From: Saccharothrix ecbatanensis
GTDB lineage: Bacteria; Actinomycetota; Actinomycetes; Mycobacteriales; Pseudonocardiaceae
Assembly (NCBI RefSeq): GCF_014205015.1
Contig: NZ_JACHMO010000001.1
Location: 1,116,001-1,180,000, forward strand
Reading direction: 5' to 3'
DNA: 64,000 nucleotides
Under the pieces are notes generated by a model. That model saw nothing but the letters and a program-made list of their open reading frames with translations, made no database searches and was not told the DNA's origin. The position numbers and the translations under genes were made by a program. This document shows positions 35,019 through 44,278 of this stretch, one piece after another; the first letter of the stretch is position 1; each line of letters begins with the position of its first letter.

Positions 35019-35204
35019 GATGCGGCAAAACGGCTTGCCACCCTCGCTGCCCGCGACACAGCCATGATCGAAGCTGTCACTGAGCTTCCGCCGATCGTGG
35101 TGAGCGACCTGTTCGGCATCCATCCCGGCACCGCCCACTCTTGGGCCAAACTCGCCCAAGCCAGCTTGGCGGAGTACCTCGCTGCCTGCGAGGCCGCCCA
35201 ATAG
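35019..35204 (+). pseudogene. C-terminal fragment of a site-specific recombinase
   Basis: About 60 codons with the end typical of actinomycete tyrosine-recombinase-like proteins: LATLAARDTAMIEAVTELPP, IVVSDLFGIHPGTAHSWAKL, then a short helical end (EYLAACEAAQ). There is no catalytic region, and upstream is the start of the opposite-strand replication-relaxation gene. It is a remnant, perhaps of an older element border. Confidence 0.55.
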
Positions 35205-35289
35205 CGCACTCGTCGAAGCTGAGGAATGAGTTTTCCGGCGCAGGTTCCGTGAGGGCGGGTAGGAGTTGGAAAGCAGATTGCCCTGAGCG

Positions 35290-36315
35290 GTGAAGGTTTG
35301 GTGGACTATCGAGGTGATCGATGTCGGATGGGCGAGGCAGCTGCATCAGGCCGGTTCGGATTCCGGCCTCGCGGTCGCTGCGGACGCACTGGTGGTCCAT
35401 GAGCGACACACCAGGCTGGTCAGTGTCGATCCAGCGGATGGCTCCACGCGATGGGACGTCCACGTCGGCAACTGGCCCCGGGCGGTCGTCATCACTGGCC
35501 GGCGCTGCCTGGTGCTGCCGCAGCACCCTGACAAGCTGTTGTGTTTGGACCTGGATACGGGTGAGCGCATCTGGAGCAGTGATCTCCGCCGGTTCACCGG
35601 GCACCTCGTAGTGGCCGGCGATGTGGTCCTCGTCGGTGGCTGGCGCGGGTACACACCTCTGCGTGTGTTGGACACGGCTACAGGGCAGGTGCGATGGGAA
35701 ACGGATGACTGCGTGCACACCGTGCGCCCTGTCGTCGCTGAGGGTGGCTTCCTGATTGGTGAGCCTGGCAGCCCGATGGTCAGGTTGATCGACCGACAGG
35801 AACTCCGAGAGCTCACTTCATGGTCCTTGCCGCAACCGCTCGTCGGTCACGACAATCAGGCAGTGTTCACGACTGATGACGGTCGCGGTTTCCTGGTGCG
35901 GTGTGGTTCGCGTTCCGTGGTGGAGATCGCACCCTCGGAGGGGACAGTGCGCGAGGTCGTTCTTGCCGAGAGTGATCTCGGGTTCTCGGCGCCGGTGCAC
36001 GTCAACGGTCTGCTCTGGATATACGACCGTGAGGCCGGCTTCACTGTGGCGGATCCAGGCGATGGTCGTGTGTTGCGCAGGGTCGATGTCCGGCAACCTC
36101 TGGTTGATCAGGTTGTCCCGGTAGGCAATGGATTCGTGGTCGCCGGCACGAACGGAACTCTGTTCCACCTGGACGCCGACGGACAGGTCATCACGCGGGT
36201 CACGGTGTCCCGGAGGATCCGCGCGCTGCGCACTCTCGACTCCGTACGGGTGTTGGCGATGGCGAAGGGGACGCTGCTCGCCGCTCGAGTTGGGAATAGT
36301 GCGAGTCACGAGTAG
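35290..36315 (+). CDS. PQQ-like beta-propeller repeat protein
   Basis: A 341-residue protein made of repeated PQQ/WD-like blades: RLVSVDPADGSTRWDVHVG, KLLCLDLDTGERIWSSDLR, RVLDTATGQVRWETDD. There is no signal peptide, so it is probably cytosolic. The frame opens with GTG 35290, but a GTG at 35314 is also possible and neither has a strong ribosome site. It lies alone on the plus strand, convergent with the VirD4 gene (31-bp gap with a short CCCCT/AGGGG hairpin). It may be cargo of the element. Confidence 0.75.
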   Translation: MKVWWTIEVIDVGWARQLHQAGSDSGLAVAADALVVHERHTRLVSVDPADGSTRWDVHVGNWPRAVVITGRRCLVLPQHPDKLLCLDLDTGERIWSSDLRRFTGHLVVAGDVVLVGGWRGYTPLRVLDTATGQVRWETDDCVHTVRPVVAEGGFLIGEPGSPMVRLIDRQELRELTSWSLPQPLVGHDNQAVFTTDDGRGFLVRCGSRSVVEIAPSEGTVREVVLAESDLGFSAPVHVNGLLWIYDREAGFTVADPGDGRVLRRVDVRQPLVDQVVPVGNGFVVAGTNGTLFHLDADGQVITRVTVSRRIRALRTLDSVRVLAMAKGTLLAARVGNSASHE

Positions 36316-36346
36316 CACCCCTTCACCAGTCAGAGGGGAACAGCGG

Positions 36347-38848
36347 CTAGGTGGCGCGACGTGGGTCTGCTGGGTGTTGTCCGGTGCGCTCCGGCTCGCG
36401 GTCGGTCTCGGTGGCGGGGCGCAGGGTGTTGACCTTGGCGGCTTGGCGGATGGTCTTGGTGCGTCCGGGGATGGCGGGTGGGAGTTTCTCGGTGACGGCG
36501 GTGAAGGCCGGTCGTTCCTCGCCGTGTACGACGAGTCGGGCGGCGATCTGGTAGACGCCGAGGTTGGACAGGTCGTGTTCGTTCAGGCGCGGGTGGGTGT
36601 GTCGGGCGAGTCGTCGGGCGTCTTCGGGGCTGCTGGTGAAGAAGATCTTGTTGCGGGCGTTGGTGCTGATGCCTTCTTCGAGTTCCTTGCCGAGTTGGCC
36701 GATGTACTGGTGCGCCAGGACGATGTTGAGCAGGTAGGCGCGGGCTTCGGCGAGCATGTCCTCCAAGGGGTAGGGCAGGTTGAGGAAGTTGTGGCATTCG
36801 TCGATGTAGAGCGCGCTGTCACGGCGTTGGAGTTGGGGGATCCTGGCTCGGCGGGTGGCGGCCTGCCAGGTGCGGGCGACGACGATGGAGCCGACCAGTT
36901 GGGCGGTTTCGATGCCGAGGGCGTCGCGGGCGATGCGGACCAGGCAGATTCCGCCGTTGTCGAGCACGTGTTCCATGTCTACGGTGGAAGGGCCGCCGGC
37001 GATGGCTGCGCGGACGAACGGCCGCAGCAGGAATCCGCGGACCTTGTTCATCAGCGGGGCGATCACCTGCGCGCGTCCGGCTTCGGACAGCGCGTCGTAC
37101 CAGGACCAGAAGCCTTTCAGCACGTCGTCGTCGATCTGGTCGCACGCCCGTTGCCGGAACGCGGGCACGGTCAGGAGTTTGGGCAGGTCGGTCAACGTCG
37201 GCGTGCCGGGCATCGCGGTGAGGGTGAGAAGCCCGGCGCGCAGGATGTCGTCGGTGCGGGGGCCCCAGGAGGCGGCGTAGATCCGGGAGAAGATGCTGAC
37301 CAGGTTGTCCACCGCGCGCGTCTTGTCCTTGCCGTCCAACGGGTTGAGCACCGGCGGACGGCTGCGGGAGTCGGCGTCGAAGAGCACGACCTTCTCTCCC
37401 AGTTCCTCGGGCAGACGCATGAGGATGTCGCTGACGAGGTCGCCTTTGGGGTCGATCACGACCACTCCGCGCCCGGCTTCGGCGTCGGCCAGGATCATCC
37501 GGGCCATCAGCTCGGACTTGCCCGATCCGGTGGCGCCGAGGATGTGCATGTGGTGGCGGGCGTCGGCTACACGCACGCCGACCGGACGGGAGTGCCCGGC
37601 ATCGCTGTGACCCAACGGTTTGACCTGCTCGCCGACACTGGCGATGCCCGGAGGTGGTGGCACGGCCTTCGCGCCGGCTCGCTGCAAGCCTGGTGTGGCC
37701 TCGTCCACGGGTAGGTGTGCGATCGCGGCGAGTTCGGGGATGGAGAGGAGATCGCCCTTGCCGAGACGGCGTTGGGCCACGGTGGTGAGCGGTCGACGGA
37801 GGCGGACGCGTTTGTAGTAGTTGTGTTCGGAGTAGGCGGCGAAGGCTCCTGCGATTGCGTGTCCACGGCCGCGCAGAACGTCGCGCACTGCCTGGGTTTC
37901 CGTGGCGGTCGTGTCGTCGGTGACGGTGGTGGTGACCGCGTAGCGGACCCGGGTCTCGAACTGGTTCCCGCGCAGCTTCTCCACCACCGCCCGATCGAGG
38001 GCGGCGTGGACCAGGTTGCTCTGGTGGTCTGATGTCCGTGCCGTGGTGGCCTGTTTCGGAGTGCGGCCGGGGGTGATGGCGTCGAGCAGCCTGCCGACCA
38101 GGGTGACGGACCGGCCGGAGTGCATGTGGCGAGCAGCCCGGCGGGCCTTCGTCACCCGGGGTCCGGCGACCGGGCGGGCGAGGATCTGGACACAGGCACG
38201 TTCGTTGGGGCCGAGACCGACCGGGGCGCCCAGCAGAGCGCGGATCGGGTCGGCTCGGTGTTCGGTGCGGATCGGGAGGGCTTCGCCGCGCGCGAGCCGC
38301 AACTCGCCCCCCACCGCTTCGAGGTGTTGGCCGTTCGGCACGGCGATCGGAAGTGGCGGGATGGCGGGGGAGGAGCGTGCGTGCGCGCCCGGCCACGCGG
38401 CCTCGACGGCTCGCTCGACCATGCCGGGCGGGACCAGGCCGGGCACCCACAGGTGGATCCGAACGCCGTCGGCGTCGAAGACGAACTCGAACACCAGGTG
38501 GGGCTGGCCGCTGAACCGTCGCCGCCAACCTGGCCGCAGCAGCCCGACCAGGTTGGACCACACGGTGATCGCTCCCGTCGGATCGACGGTCGGCGGGGCG
38601 AGCACGGTGATCAACCGGGCGTCGGTGGTGAGTCGGTCGTGGAACCGTCGCCGCCATTGCGACCGTGCGACGACCGCACCTGCGATGACGAGCACCACAG
38701 CGGGACTCAGAAGCGGTCCCCACGCCACCACCACGTCGCGGAGGCCGCCGAGGAGCGTCTCGAATGCGGACCACGGGTCGCGCAGGTAGTCGCCCACGAG
38801 GGATTCAGCGATGCCTCCCGAGTGGGAGTAGGCAATGGATTGCGGCAC
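36347..38848 (-). CDS. VirD4/TraG-type coupling ATPase
   Basis: An 833-residue ATPase that brings DNA to the conjugation channel. A membrane segment lies near residues 45-62 and a large N-terminal domain follows. Walker A GATGSGKS is at 438-445 and is followed by VVVIDPKGDLVSDI. The second motor motif is in SALYIDECHNFLNLPYP, then VLAHQYIGQLGKELEE and KIFFTSSPEDARRLA, typical of TraD/VirD4 proteins of actinomycete elements. It lies 18 bases after the VirB4 gene in the same operon. Confidence 0.92.
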   Translation of the reverse strand: MPQSIAYSHSGGIAESLVGDYLRDPWSAFETLLGGLRDVVVAWGPLLSPAVVLVIAGAVVARSQWRRRFHDRLTTDARLITVLAPPTVDPTGAITVWSNLVGLLRPGWRRRFSGQPHLVFEFVFDADGVRIHLWVPGLVPPGMVERAVEAAWPGAHARSSPAIPPLPIAVPNGQHLEAVGGELRLARGEALPIRTEHRADPIRALLGAPVGLGPNERACVQILARPVAGPRVTKARRAARHMHSGRSVTLVGRLLDAITPGRTPKQATTARTSDHQSNLVHAALDRAVVEKLRGNQFETRVRYAVTTTVTDDTTATETQAVRDVLRGRGHAIAGAFAAYSEHNYYKRVRLRRPLTTVAQRRLGKGDLLSIPELAAIAHLPVDEATPGLQRAGAKAVPPPPGIASVGEQVKPLGHSDAGHSRPVGVRVADARHHMHILGATGSGKSELMARMILADAEAGRGVVVIDPKGDLVSDILMRLPEELGEKVVLFDADSRSRPPVLNPLDGKDKTRAVDNLVSIFSRIYAASWGPRTDDILRAGLLTLTAMPGTPTLTDLPKLLTVPAFRQRACDQIDDDVLKGFWSWYDALSEAGRAQVIAPLMNKVRGFLLRPFVRAAIAGGPSTVDMEHVLDNGGICLVRIARDALGIETAQLVGSIVVARTWQAATRRARIPQLQRRDSALYIDECHNFLNLPYPLEDMLAEARAYLLNIVLAHQYIGQLGKELEEGISTNARNKIFFTSSPEDARRLARHTHPRLNEHDLSNLGVYQIAARLVVHGEERPAFTAVTEKLPPAIPGRTKTIRQAAKVNTLRPATETDREPERTGQHPADPRRAT

Positions 38849-38866
38849 AGCGACCTCCTCACGGCG

Positions 38867-40708
38867 TCAGGCGGCGTCCAGTTCGACGAAGGAATCCCCG
38901 GGCTCTGCCTCGCCGGAGGCGTAGGTGGCGAGTTCGGCCGGGTCTGATGTGACGAGGTGGTGTTCCGTAGGTGAGGCGATGGCTTGAAACGCCACGCGTT
39001 GGGTCCCGGTGGACAGCAGTCCCTGGCCTCGGTCGGCGGAGAGCAGGAACTGGCGTTCACCTTGGGAGAGGGTGAAAGTGCGGGTGATCTCGTCGGTGGC
39101 TTGGGACGCTTGGCGCAGCAGGATCTGTGTCGCGGCGTTCGCCACCACTGCTTTGCCGAGGTCCGAGCCGAGCACGTCGGCGGTGTCCTGGGTGGCGACG
39201 GTTAGACCGGCCCAGTGTTTCCGGCCTGCTTTGGCCATGCGGAACAGGAATTCCGCGCCTTGTCGTTGTTTCATCAGCAGCCACGCCTCGTCGACGACGA
39301 CCACACGGCGGCGACGGATCGCCGGGTTGCTGACCTGACGCCACACCGCGTCGAGGGTGAGCAGGGTGCCGATGGGCTTCAGTTCGTCGGCCAGGTCGCG
39401 CAGCGAGTGCACGACGAGGTGGCCTTCGGGGCGGGTTGTGGTGGGTCCGGCGAACAGCGTGGAGAACGCGCCTTGGGTGTACGGGTGCAGGCGTGCGGCC
39501 AGTTCGACCGCGGCGGCGTCGGCGGCGTGGCTGAGGGTGTGGGCGAGGTCGGCGAGTAGGGGTGCCGGCCGGGTCCAGGTGCGCGGGTCGGAGGTGATCC
39601 CGGCGCGTTGGTAGGTGGCGGTGATCGCCTGGTCGAGCGCGGCGCGTTGGACGGCCGTGGGGTCGTTGCCGAGCAGCACGGCGATGACGGTGTGCAGGAA
39701 CAACGACCGTCTGATCAGGGCGTCGCGGGGCGCTGTGCGACGCCCGTCGGGCCGGGTGTGGATGGGCAGGTCCAGCGGGTTGAGCTGCACGTGTTGTGCG
39801 CCGAGGTGGATCTGGGTGCCGCCGACGGCGGTGGCGAGTCGGGCGTACTCGTCCTCCGGGTCGATGACGTGGACCTCGATCCCCCGGTACAGGCTGCGCA
39901 GCAGTTCCAGCTTGACCAGGTAGGACTTGCCCGCGCCGGAGCGGCCGAGGATGACCGAGTTGTGGTTGTCCAGCGCGAACCGGTCGTGGTGGACGAGGCC
40001 TTGGCTGCCGATGTTGAAGCCGTACAGGACACCGGTGGGTGCGCCGACCGAGGTCGGGTCGGGCGGTGGCAGGTCGGGGGAGGTGAAGGGGAACGCTGCC
40101 GAGAGCGCGGCGGTGTCGAACGTTCTCCTGAGGCCGACGAGGTCCAGGCCGATCGGCAGGCAGGTGACCCAGCCCTGGAGGCTGCGGTAGGTGGTGGGCT
40201 TGGCGTCGAGCAGCATCGAGGCGGCGAGCGAGCGGACGGCGGCGACCTCGTCGGCGAGAGTCTCCTGGGTGGGTGCGTGGACGGTCAGGTAGAGGCCGAG
40301 GCGGTAGAGCTTGCCTTCACCGCGGGCGACCCGGGCGGACAGGTCGTAGGCGTCCTCGGTGGCGGCTTCGACCTGCGGGTCGAGCAGCTGACCCCTCTCG
40401 CTGCTGTGGCGACGGCCGCTTTCGAACCGGGCCAGCTGCTTCTTGAGCCGCGCGGCGGCGGTGACCGGGTCGACGGGTTCGACGTGCAGGGACACGTCGA
40501 CCCGGCCGGGGTAGGTCAGCAGTGGTTGCAGCCAGCCGGGGTGGACCTCGCGTGGATAGCCGACGACGGCGAACGTGGAGACCCACTCGCCGCCGACCTC
40601 CAAGGCCCGGGAGTCGACGGCGATCGCGTCCGGTGTGAAGGCCCCGGCCCGCCCAGGTGGGCGAGACGCCGAGTCATCCCTCGGCCGACTCAGTGAATGC
40701 CGGCTCAT
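38867..40708 (-). CDS. VirB4-type conjugation ATPase
   Basis: A 613-residue motor ATPase of the type IV channel. Walker A GRSGAGKS is at 255-262 followed by VHVIDPEDEYARLATAVGG. Walker B is in RVVVVDEAWLLMKQ near 465, and motifs GLTVATQDTADVLGSDLGK and ANAATQILLRQA follow. There is no membrane segment. It overlaps the PrgI-family gene by 4 bases, so both are made together. Confidence 0.92.
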   Translation of the reverse strand: MSRHSLSRPRDDSASRPPGRAGAFTPDAIAVDSRALEVGGEWVSTFAVVGYPREVHPGWLQPLLTYPGRVDVSLHVEPVDPVTAAARLKKQLARFESGRRHSSERGQLLDPQVEAATEDAYDLSARVARGEGKLYRLGLYLTVHAPTQETLADEVAAVRSLAASMLLDAKPTTYRSLQGWVTCLPIGLDLVGLRRTFDTAALSAAFPFTSPDLPPPDPTSVGAPTGVLYGFNIGSQGLVHHDRFALDNHNSVILGRSGAGKSYLVKLELLRSLYRGIEVHVIDPEDEYARLATAVGGTQIHLGAQHVQLNPLDLPIHTRPDGRRTAPRDALIRRSLFLHTVIAVLLGNDPTAVQRAALDQAITATYQRAGITSDPRTWTRPAPLLADLAHTLSHAADAAAVELAARLHPYTQGAFSTLFAGPTTTRPEGHLVVHSLRDLADELKPIGTLLTLDAVWRQVSNPAIRRRRVVVVDEAWLLMKQRQGAEFLFRMAKAGRKHWAGLTVATQDTADVLGSDLGKAVVANAATQILLRQASQATDEITRTFTLSQGERQFLLSADRGQGLLSTGTQRVAFQAIASPTEHHLVTSDPAELATYASGEAEPGDSFVELDAA

Positions 40709-41841
40709 GACCTGTACCTCCCGTCGAAGTCCGGCTCGGCATCAGTCCAGGAGTCGTCGGTGGATGCGGTGTGTTCGAACGGGTCGTCTTGCCGGTCGTC
40801 GTCGGGTGCGGTGGTGATGACCTCGTCGGAGCCGGCGAGTCCGGCGGTGGGCGGGATCAGGGAGTCGGGGTTGCAGGCCGCGGCCAGCACGCTGGTGGCC
40901 TGCCCGGCGTCGAGCACGGTCACGACGATCCCGGTGGGGGAGAGCAGCTCGACCGCCTCGCCCAGGCGACGCACCAGGCGTGTTTCGGCGGCGCGGAGGA
41001 CGGACTCGGTGACCTGTCCGGCGTGCTTGGCGGCGTTGCGCCTGGCGGTGAGAGCGGCCCACGGTGATGCGCCACCGAGCCCGTCAACCGGCCCGATCGC
41101 GTGCACCGGTTCGCGGAGGATCAGCAGGACCTGACGGCGCAGCAGGTCGGTGCTGCGGGCGAGTTGGGTGAGGTAGTCGGCGTGTTCACGCGCGGCGGCC
41201 TCCAGCGCAGGGTGAGGCAGACCGCCTGCCTGCTCTCGTAGTTCGGTGATCTGCCCGGACAAGTCCAACCGTTCGGCGCGGACCAGCACCTGGATGGGTG
41301 CGGTCAGGCTGTGCAGGTAACGGCCGAACGAGGCGACGAGCGATTCCTGTTCGGTGGCTGTGCGCAGCGCGAAGTTGACCGTGGAGCACACGGCGACCAG
41401 CGCCACGCCGTCTGCGCCGAGATCCACGACACCGGCGTCGGTGACGGCCTGCGCGGGCAAGCGCAACGCCGCAGGCGAGACCTTTGCGGGGATCGAGCTG
41501 TCACCGGCGACCCGGTCCGTCAGCCAGTCGGGCGCCGGGTGGATCCCTTCGGGGGCGGCGACCCGGTGTCGGGGGCTCGTGCGTTGCCGCAACGCAGCCA
41601 GGGCCAGGCGGTCGAGGCTGATCCCATCACGCTGACCGAGCGCGAGGACCGTGACGGTCACGCCGATCGGCGTCGCGACGACCAGAAACACCGCGAGCGG
41701 CACGACCGACCGCAGGGCGGAGTACGCCCCGTACAGGACCACGGCTGTGACAGTGAGGATGAGCAACTGGCGTGCCGTGAGGTTGACCAGAACCCGGTCC
41801 TCACGATCGACATCGGCCGGGATCCGAACCGGGTGACTCAT
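40705..41841 (-). CDS. PrgI/SCO6880-like conjugation membrane protein
   Basis: A 378-residue protein. Residues 1-70 match the PrgI family (VRIPADVDREDRVLVNLTAR, then paired membrane segments near 27-68), the VirB3 equivalent in Gram-positive systems. The long C-terminal part resembles the SCO6880-type extension that precedes VirB4 in actinomycetes. It overlaps both neighbours by 4 bases. Confidence 0.85.
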   Translation of the reverse strand: MSHPVRIPADVDREDRVLVNLTARQLLILTVTAVVLYGAYSALRSVVPLAVFLVVATPIGVTVTVLALGQRDGISLDRLALAALRQRTSPRHRVAAPEGIHPAPDWLTDRVAGDSSIPAKVSPAALRLPAQAVTDAGVVDLGADGVALVAVCSTVNFALRTATEQESLVASFGRYLHSLTAPIQVLVRAERLDLSGQITELREQAGGLPHPALEAAAREHADYLTQLARSTDLLRRQVLLILREPVHAIGPVDGLGGASPWAALTARRNAAKHAGQVTESVLRAAETRLVRRLGEAVELLSPTGIVVTVLDAGQATSVLAAACNPDSLIPPTAGLAGSDEVITTAPDDDRQDDPFEHTASTDDSWTDAEPDFDGRYRS

Positions 41842-43796
41842 GATCGTTCACCTGCCTGTTGTGGCGTGCCCGCCGGTGGTTGCGATGGTGGCGGGTGGAA
41901 CAGCGCGGGCGCGGGCGTGTGCGTCCTGGCCCGACGACCGTGGGCTCCGATGTCCGGCGTCGAGGACTGGAACACCGGCACGGCGGGCGGCGCGGCGGCT
42001 CGAACGGGACGCACGGGCGCCTCGACCACGGCCGGACGGAACTGAAGGTGCGGCGGCACCTGCGCGGTACGGATGCGGGGAGTGGCAGTGCCACCGCCTT
42101 CGCCGGGTGCGCTGAAGGAGGGTGAAGTAGGGCGTCCTACCGGACGGAGGAGTGGCTCCGCGCTCGTGGGCGAGGTGTCTTCGACGGCGGCACGGAACTC
42201 CGGTGCGGCCGTACTGCCGGCGGGGTTCCAGTTGGCAAGGTCGTGAGTAGGAGTCTGGGCAGCGGGCTGAAGGAACCGCAGATGCTGCTGGCCCGACACG
42301 GTGCGCCGCCACGCGAACTCCTGCGCACGTTGGCTGTGGAGGCGACGCCCGATCGCCTCGGGCGTGAACAGGCCGTCGACACCGCCCCACTCCCGCACCG
42401 GCGCGGGCCACATCGGGTCACGCCTACGCGGCGCGCGGACACCATGACCCGCACCTCCCGCCGTGGACCCGACGCGGGGGCCCCGGCTTCGGCCGCCGAG
42501 CATGCCCATCGCCTTACCGAACACGAGCGCGCGCCCCAACCCGCCGACGAACGACCGTCGTCCACCACCGCCGACCTGGACCTGTCGCAGCACCCAACCG
42601 GGAATCTTCACCAGGATCCACACCAGGGCGATCAGCACGACCAGGTTGACCAGCCCGTCCGCCGTCGGCAGGCCGAAGAAGTGGAAGCCGCCGGGCTGTA
42701 GGAACACCTTCAACGCGCAGATCAGCGCCAGGCTCTGGCCGACCTGGATGCCCAGCACCCCGGCCCCGGCACGCCAGAACCACTGCGCCAGGCCCTCGGT
42801 CTGCGGCAGGCCGTGGCACATCAACGCCAGCGGCGCCCCGGCCAGCAGGATCACCGTGAGGGCGACCCGCACGATGTAGCCGACCAGCAACGCCACCAGC
42901 AGCACGGTCAGCACCACCGCCAGCATCCCGGCGAACAACCCGCCCGTGACGATCGAGCCGGCGACCAGGCTGACGAACAGCTCGGTGACCGCCTTCCCAG
43001 ACGTCTGCGGGTCGAGTCCGTCACCGAGCACCGCCAGGGACGCGGCGTTGGCCAGACGGATGGCGTGGTCCCCGATGACCAGGCTGAGGTTCGCGGCCAG
43101 GAACCCGACCACGACGCGGGGCGCGATCTCGCGTACCGAGTAGCGGGTCTGCACGGTCTCGTGGCTCATCAGCACGATCCCGGCCAGCATCACCACCAGC
43201 GAGTAGACCGCCACCACGAACAACCGCGACTGCTCCCAGATCTCCCCGACCCTCGGCAGATCCGCCAGCGTCGGCGTGGACAGCAGACTGCTGCCGACCC
43301 ACCCCAACAACATGTTCAGCGACTCGCCGACCAACAGGTGCAGGAACCCGGCGATGCCCTCACCGACGCACGCGCTCGGATTGAGAATCCCGCACGCGGG
43401 AACCGCCGGACGCACCGGCGGGGCGCTCGTCGGCGTGATCGCAGGTTGGGACGAGATGGTCGTCGGTCGCGGCAGACACCACGACGGCGGAGCCTGTCCA
43501 GGCTGCGGAGTGAGACACGGATTCGACGGCACCGCAGTGGACGCGGTCGTAGGTCGAGTTGGGCACGGCACCGGGTACGGCCCTGGACCGGCACACGGAT
43601 CGGCGGCAGTCGGCGGCGCGGCCGACGTGCCCGGCTGGGCCGCCGCTGTCATGGCGAGGACGCCGCCCAACAACACCATCAGGCCCAGCAGCAGTGCCCA
43701 CACCCCACGCCTGCGAGCGCCCTCGTTGCGCCCACGCTTGAACCTCACCGCGCCGGGTTCGACCAGTCGACGGTGCCGGACATTCGTGGCGGTCAT
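41838..43796 (-). CDS. VirB6/TrbL-like channel protein
   Basis: A 652-residue polytopic protein starting at ATG 43796. An N-terminal signal-like helix (VWALLLGLMVLLGGVLAMTA) is followed by a Pro/Thr linker with several cysteines. Six or more membrane helices lie between about residues 150 and 390 (VVLTVLLVALLVGYIVRVAL). The last 250 residues are a cytosolic Pro/Arg-rich tail. This is the layout of VirB6/TrbL proteins. It overlaps the PrgI gene by 4 bases and the pilin gene's stop by one. Confidence 0.85.
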   Translation of the reverse strand: MTATNVRHRRLVEPGAVRFKRGRNEGARRRGVWALLLGLMVLLGGVLAMTAAAQPGTSAAPPTAADPCAGPGPYPVPCPTRPTTASTAVPSNPCLTPQPGQAPPSWCLPRPTTISSQPAITPTSAPPVRPAVPACGILNPSACVGEGIAGFLHLLVGESLNMLLGWVGSSLLSTPTLADLPRVGEIWEQSRLFVVAVYSLVVMLAGIVLMSHETVQTRYSVREIAPRVVVGFLAANLSLVIGDHAIRLANAASLAVLGDGLDPQTSGKAVTELFVSLVAGSIVTGGLFAGMLAVVLTVLLVALLVGYIVRVALTVILLAGAPLALMCHGLPQTEGLAQWFWRAGAGVLGIQVGQSLALICALKVFLQPGGFHFFGLPTADGLVNLVVLIALVWILVKIPGWVLRQVQVGGGGRRSFVGGLGRALVFGKAMGMLGGRSRGPRVGSTAGGAGHGVRAPRRRDPMWPAPVREWGGVDGLFTPEAIGRRLHSQRAQEFAWRRTVSGQQHLRFLQPAAQTPTHDLANWNPAGSTAAPEFRAAVEDTSPTSAEPLLRPVGRPTSPSFSAPGEGGGTATPRIRTAQVPPHLQFRPAVVEAPVRPVRAAAPPAVPVFQSSTPDIGAHGRRARTHTPAPALFHPPPSQPPAGTPQQAGERS

Positions 43797-44278
43797 CAGG
43801 GACCCACCCCAACGATCCCCTTGAAGATCTCCACGATCAGCGGAGCGAGCGCGGCACCGCCGAACCCGTACCCGGCCGACTTCCACGCCGTCTTGGCCTT
43901 CTGCAACTCGCCCGGATCGCCGCCCGCGAAGATGTAACGGACGAAGCCGATGGTCAGGAACACCACCGTCAGGCCGCCGAGGATGCCCATGATCCAGTTC
44001 CTGATGTTGGTCAGGACCTGGTCCACCGACGTGGCCTGCGCGAGCACCTGGACGGCCTCGGCACGCGTCGCCGACGTGGTCAACACCAGCGACACAGCCG
44101 CCAACTGAACCGCCACGATCCACACCCGGTGCCGCCCACGCTGACGAATCATCGGAGCACTGAGGCGACCGGAGATCGGGTCAGCTGCCGCCCTGGTCCT
44201 CACTGACGGCGGGCGACCACCTGGCGAAGGGGCTGACTGCCGATCCGCCACTGCCGGAGAACGATCGATCAGGCGCAT
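43796..44278 (-). CDS. VirB2-like conjugative pilin
   Basis: A 160-residue protein starting at ATG 44278, 7 bases after GGAGG. A long N-terminal part with a signal-like helix (VWIVAVQLAAVSLVLTTS, ending ATRAEA) is followed by two hydrophobic helices (WIMGILGGLTVVFLTIGFV, YGFGGAALAPLIVEIFKGIV) joined by a short polar turn. This is the two-helix shape of VirB2/TrbC pilins. Confidence 0.8.
   Translation of the reverse strand: MRLIDRSPAVADRQSAPSPGGRPPSVRTRAAADPISGRLSAPMIRQRGRHRVWIVAVQLAAVSLVLTTSATRAEAVQVLAQATSVDQVLTNIRNWIMGILGGLTVVFLTIGFVRYIFAGGDPGELQKAKTAWKSAGYGFGGAALAPLIVEIFKGIVGVGP

Noticed and set aside
32872..35028. Minus-strand open frame of 718 codons
   Set aside because: It is extremely Arg/Pro/His rich and overlaps, in another frame, the wall hydrolase and replication-relaxation genes, which have real motifs.
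36128..37714. Plus-strand open frame of 528 codons
   Set aside because: It is mostly antisense to the VirD4 gene, with Gly/Val-rich low-complexity sequence. The ATPase motifs are on the minus strand.
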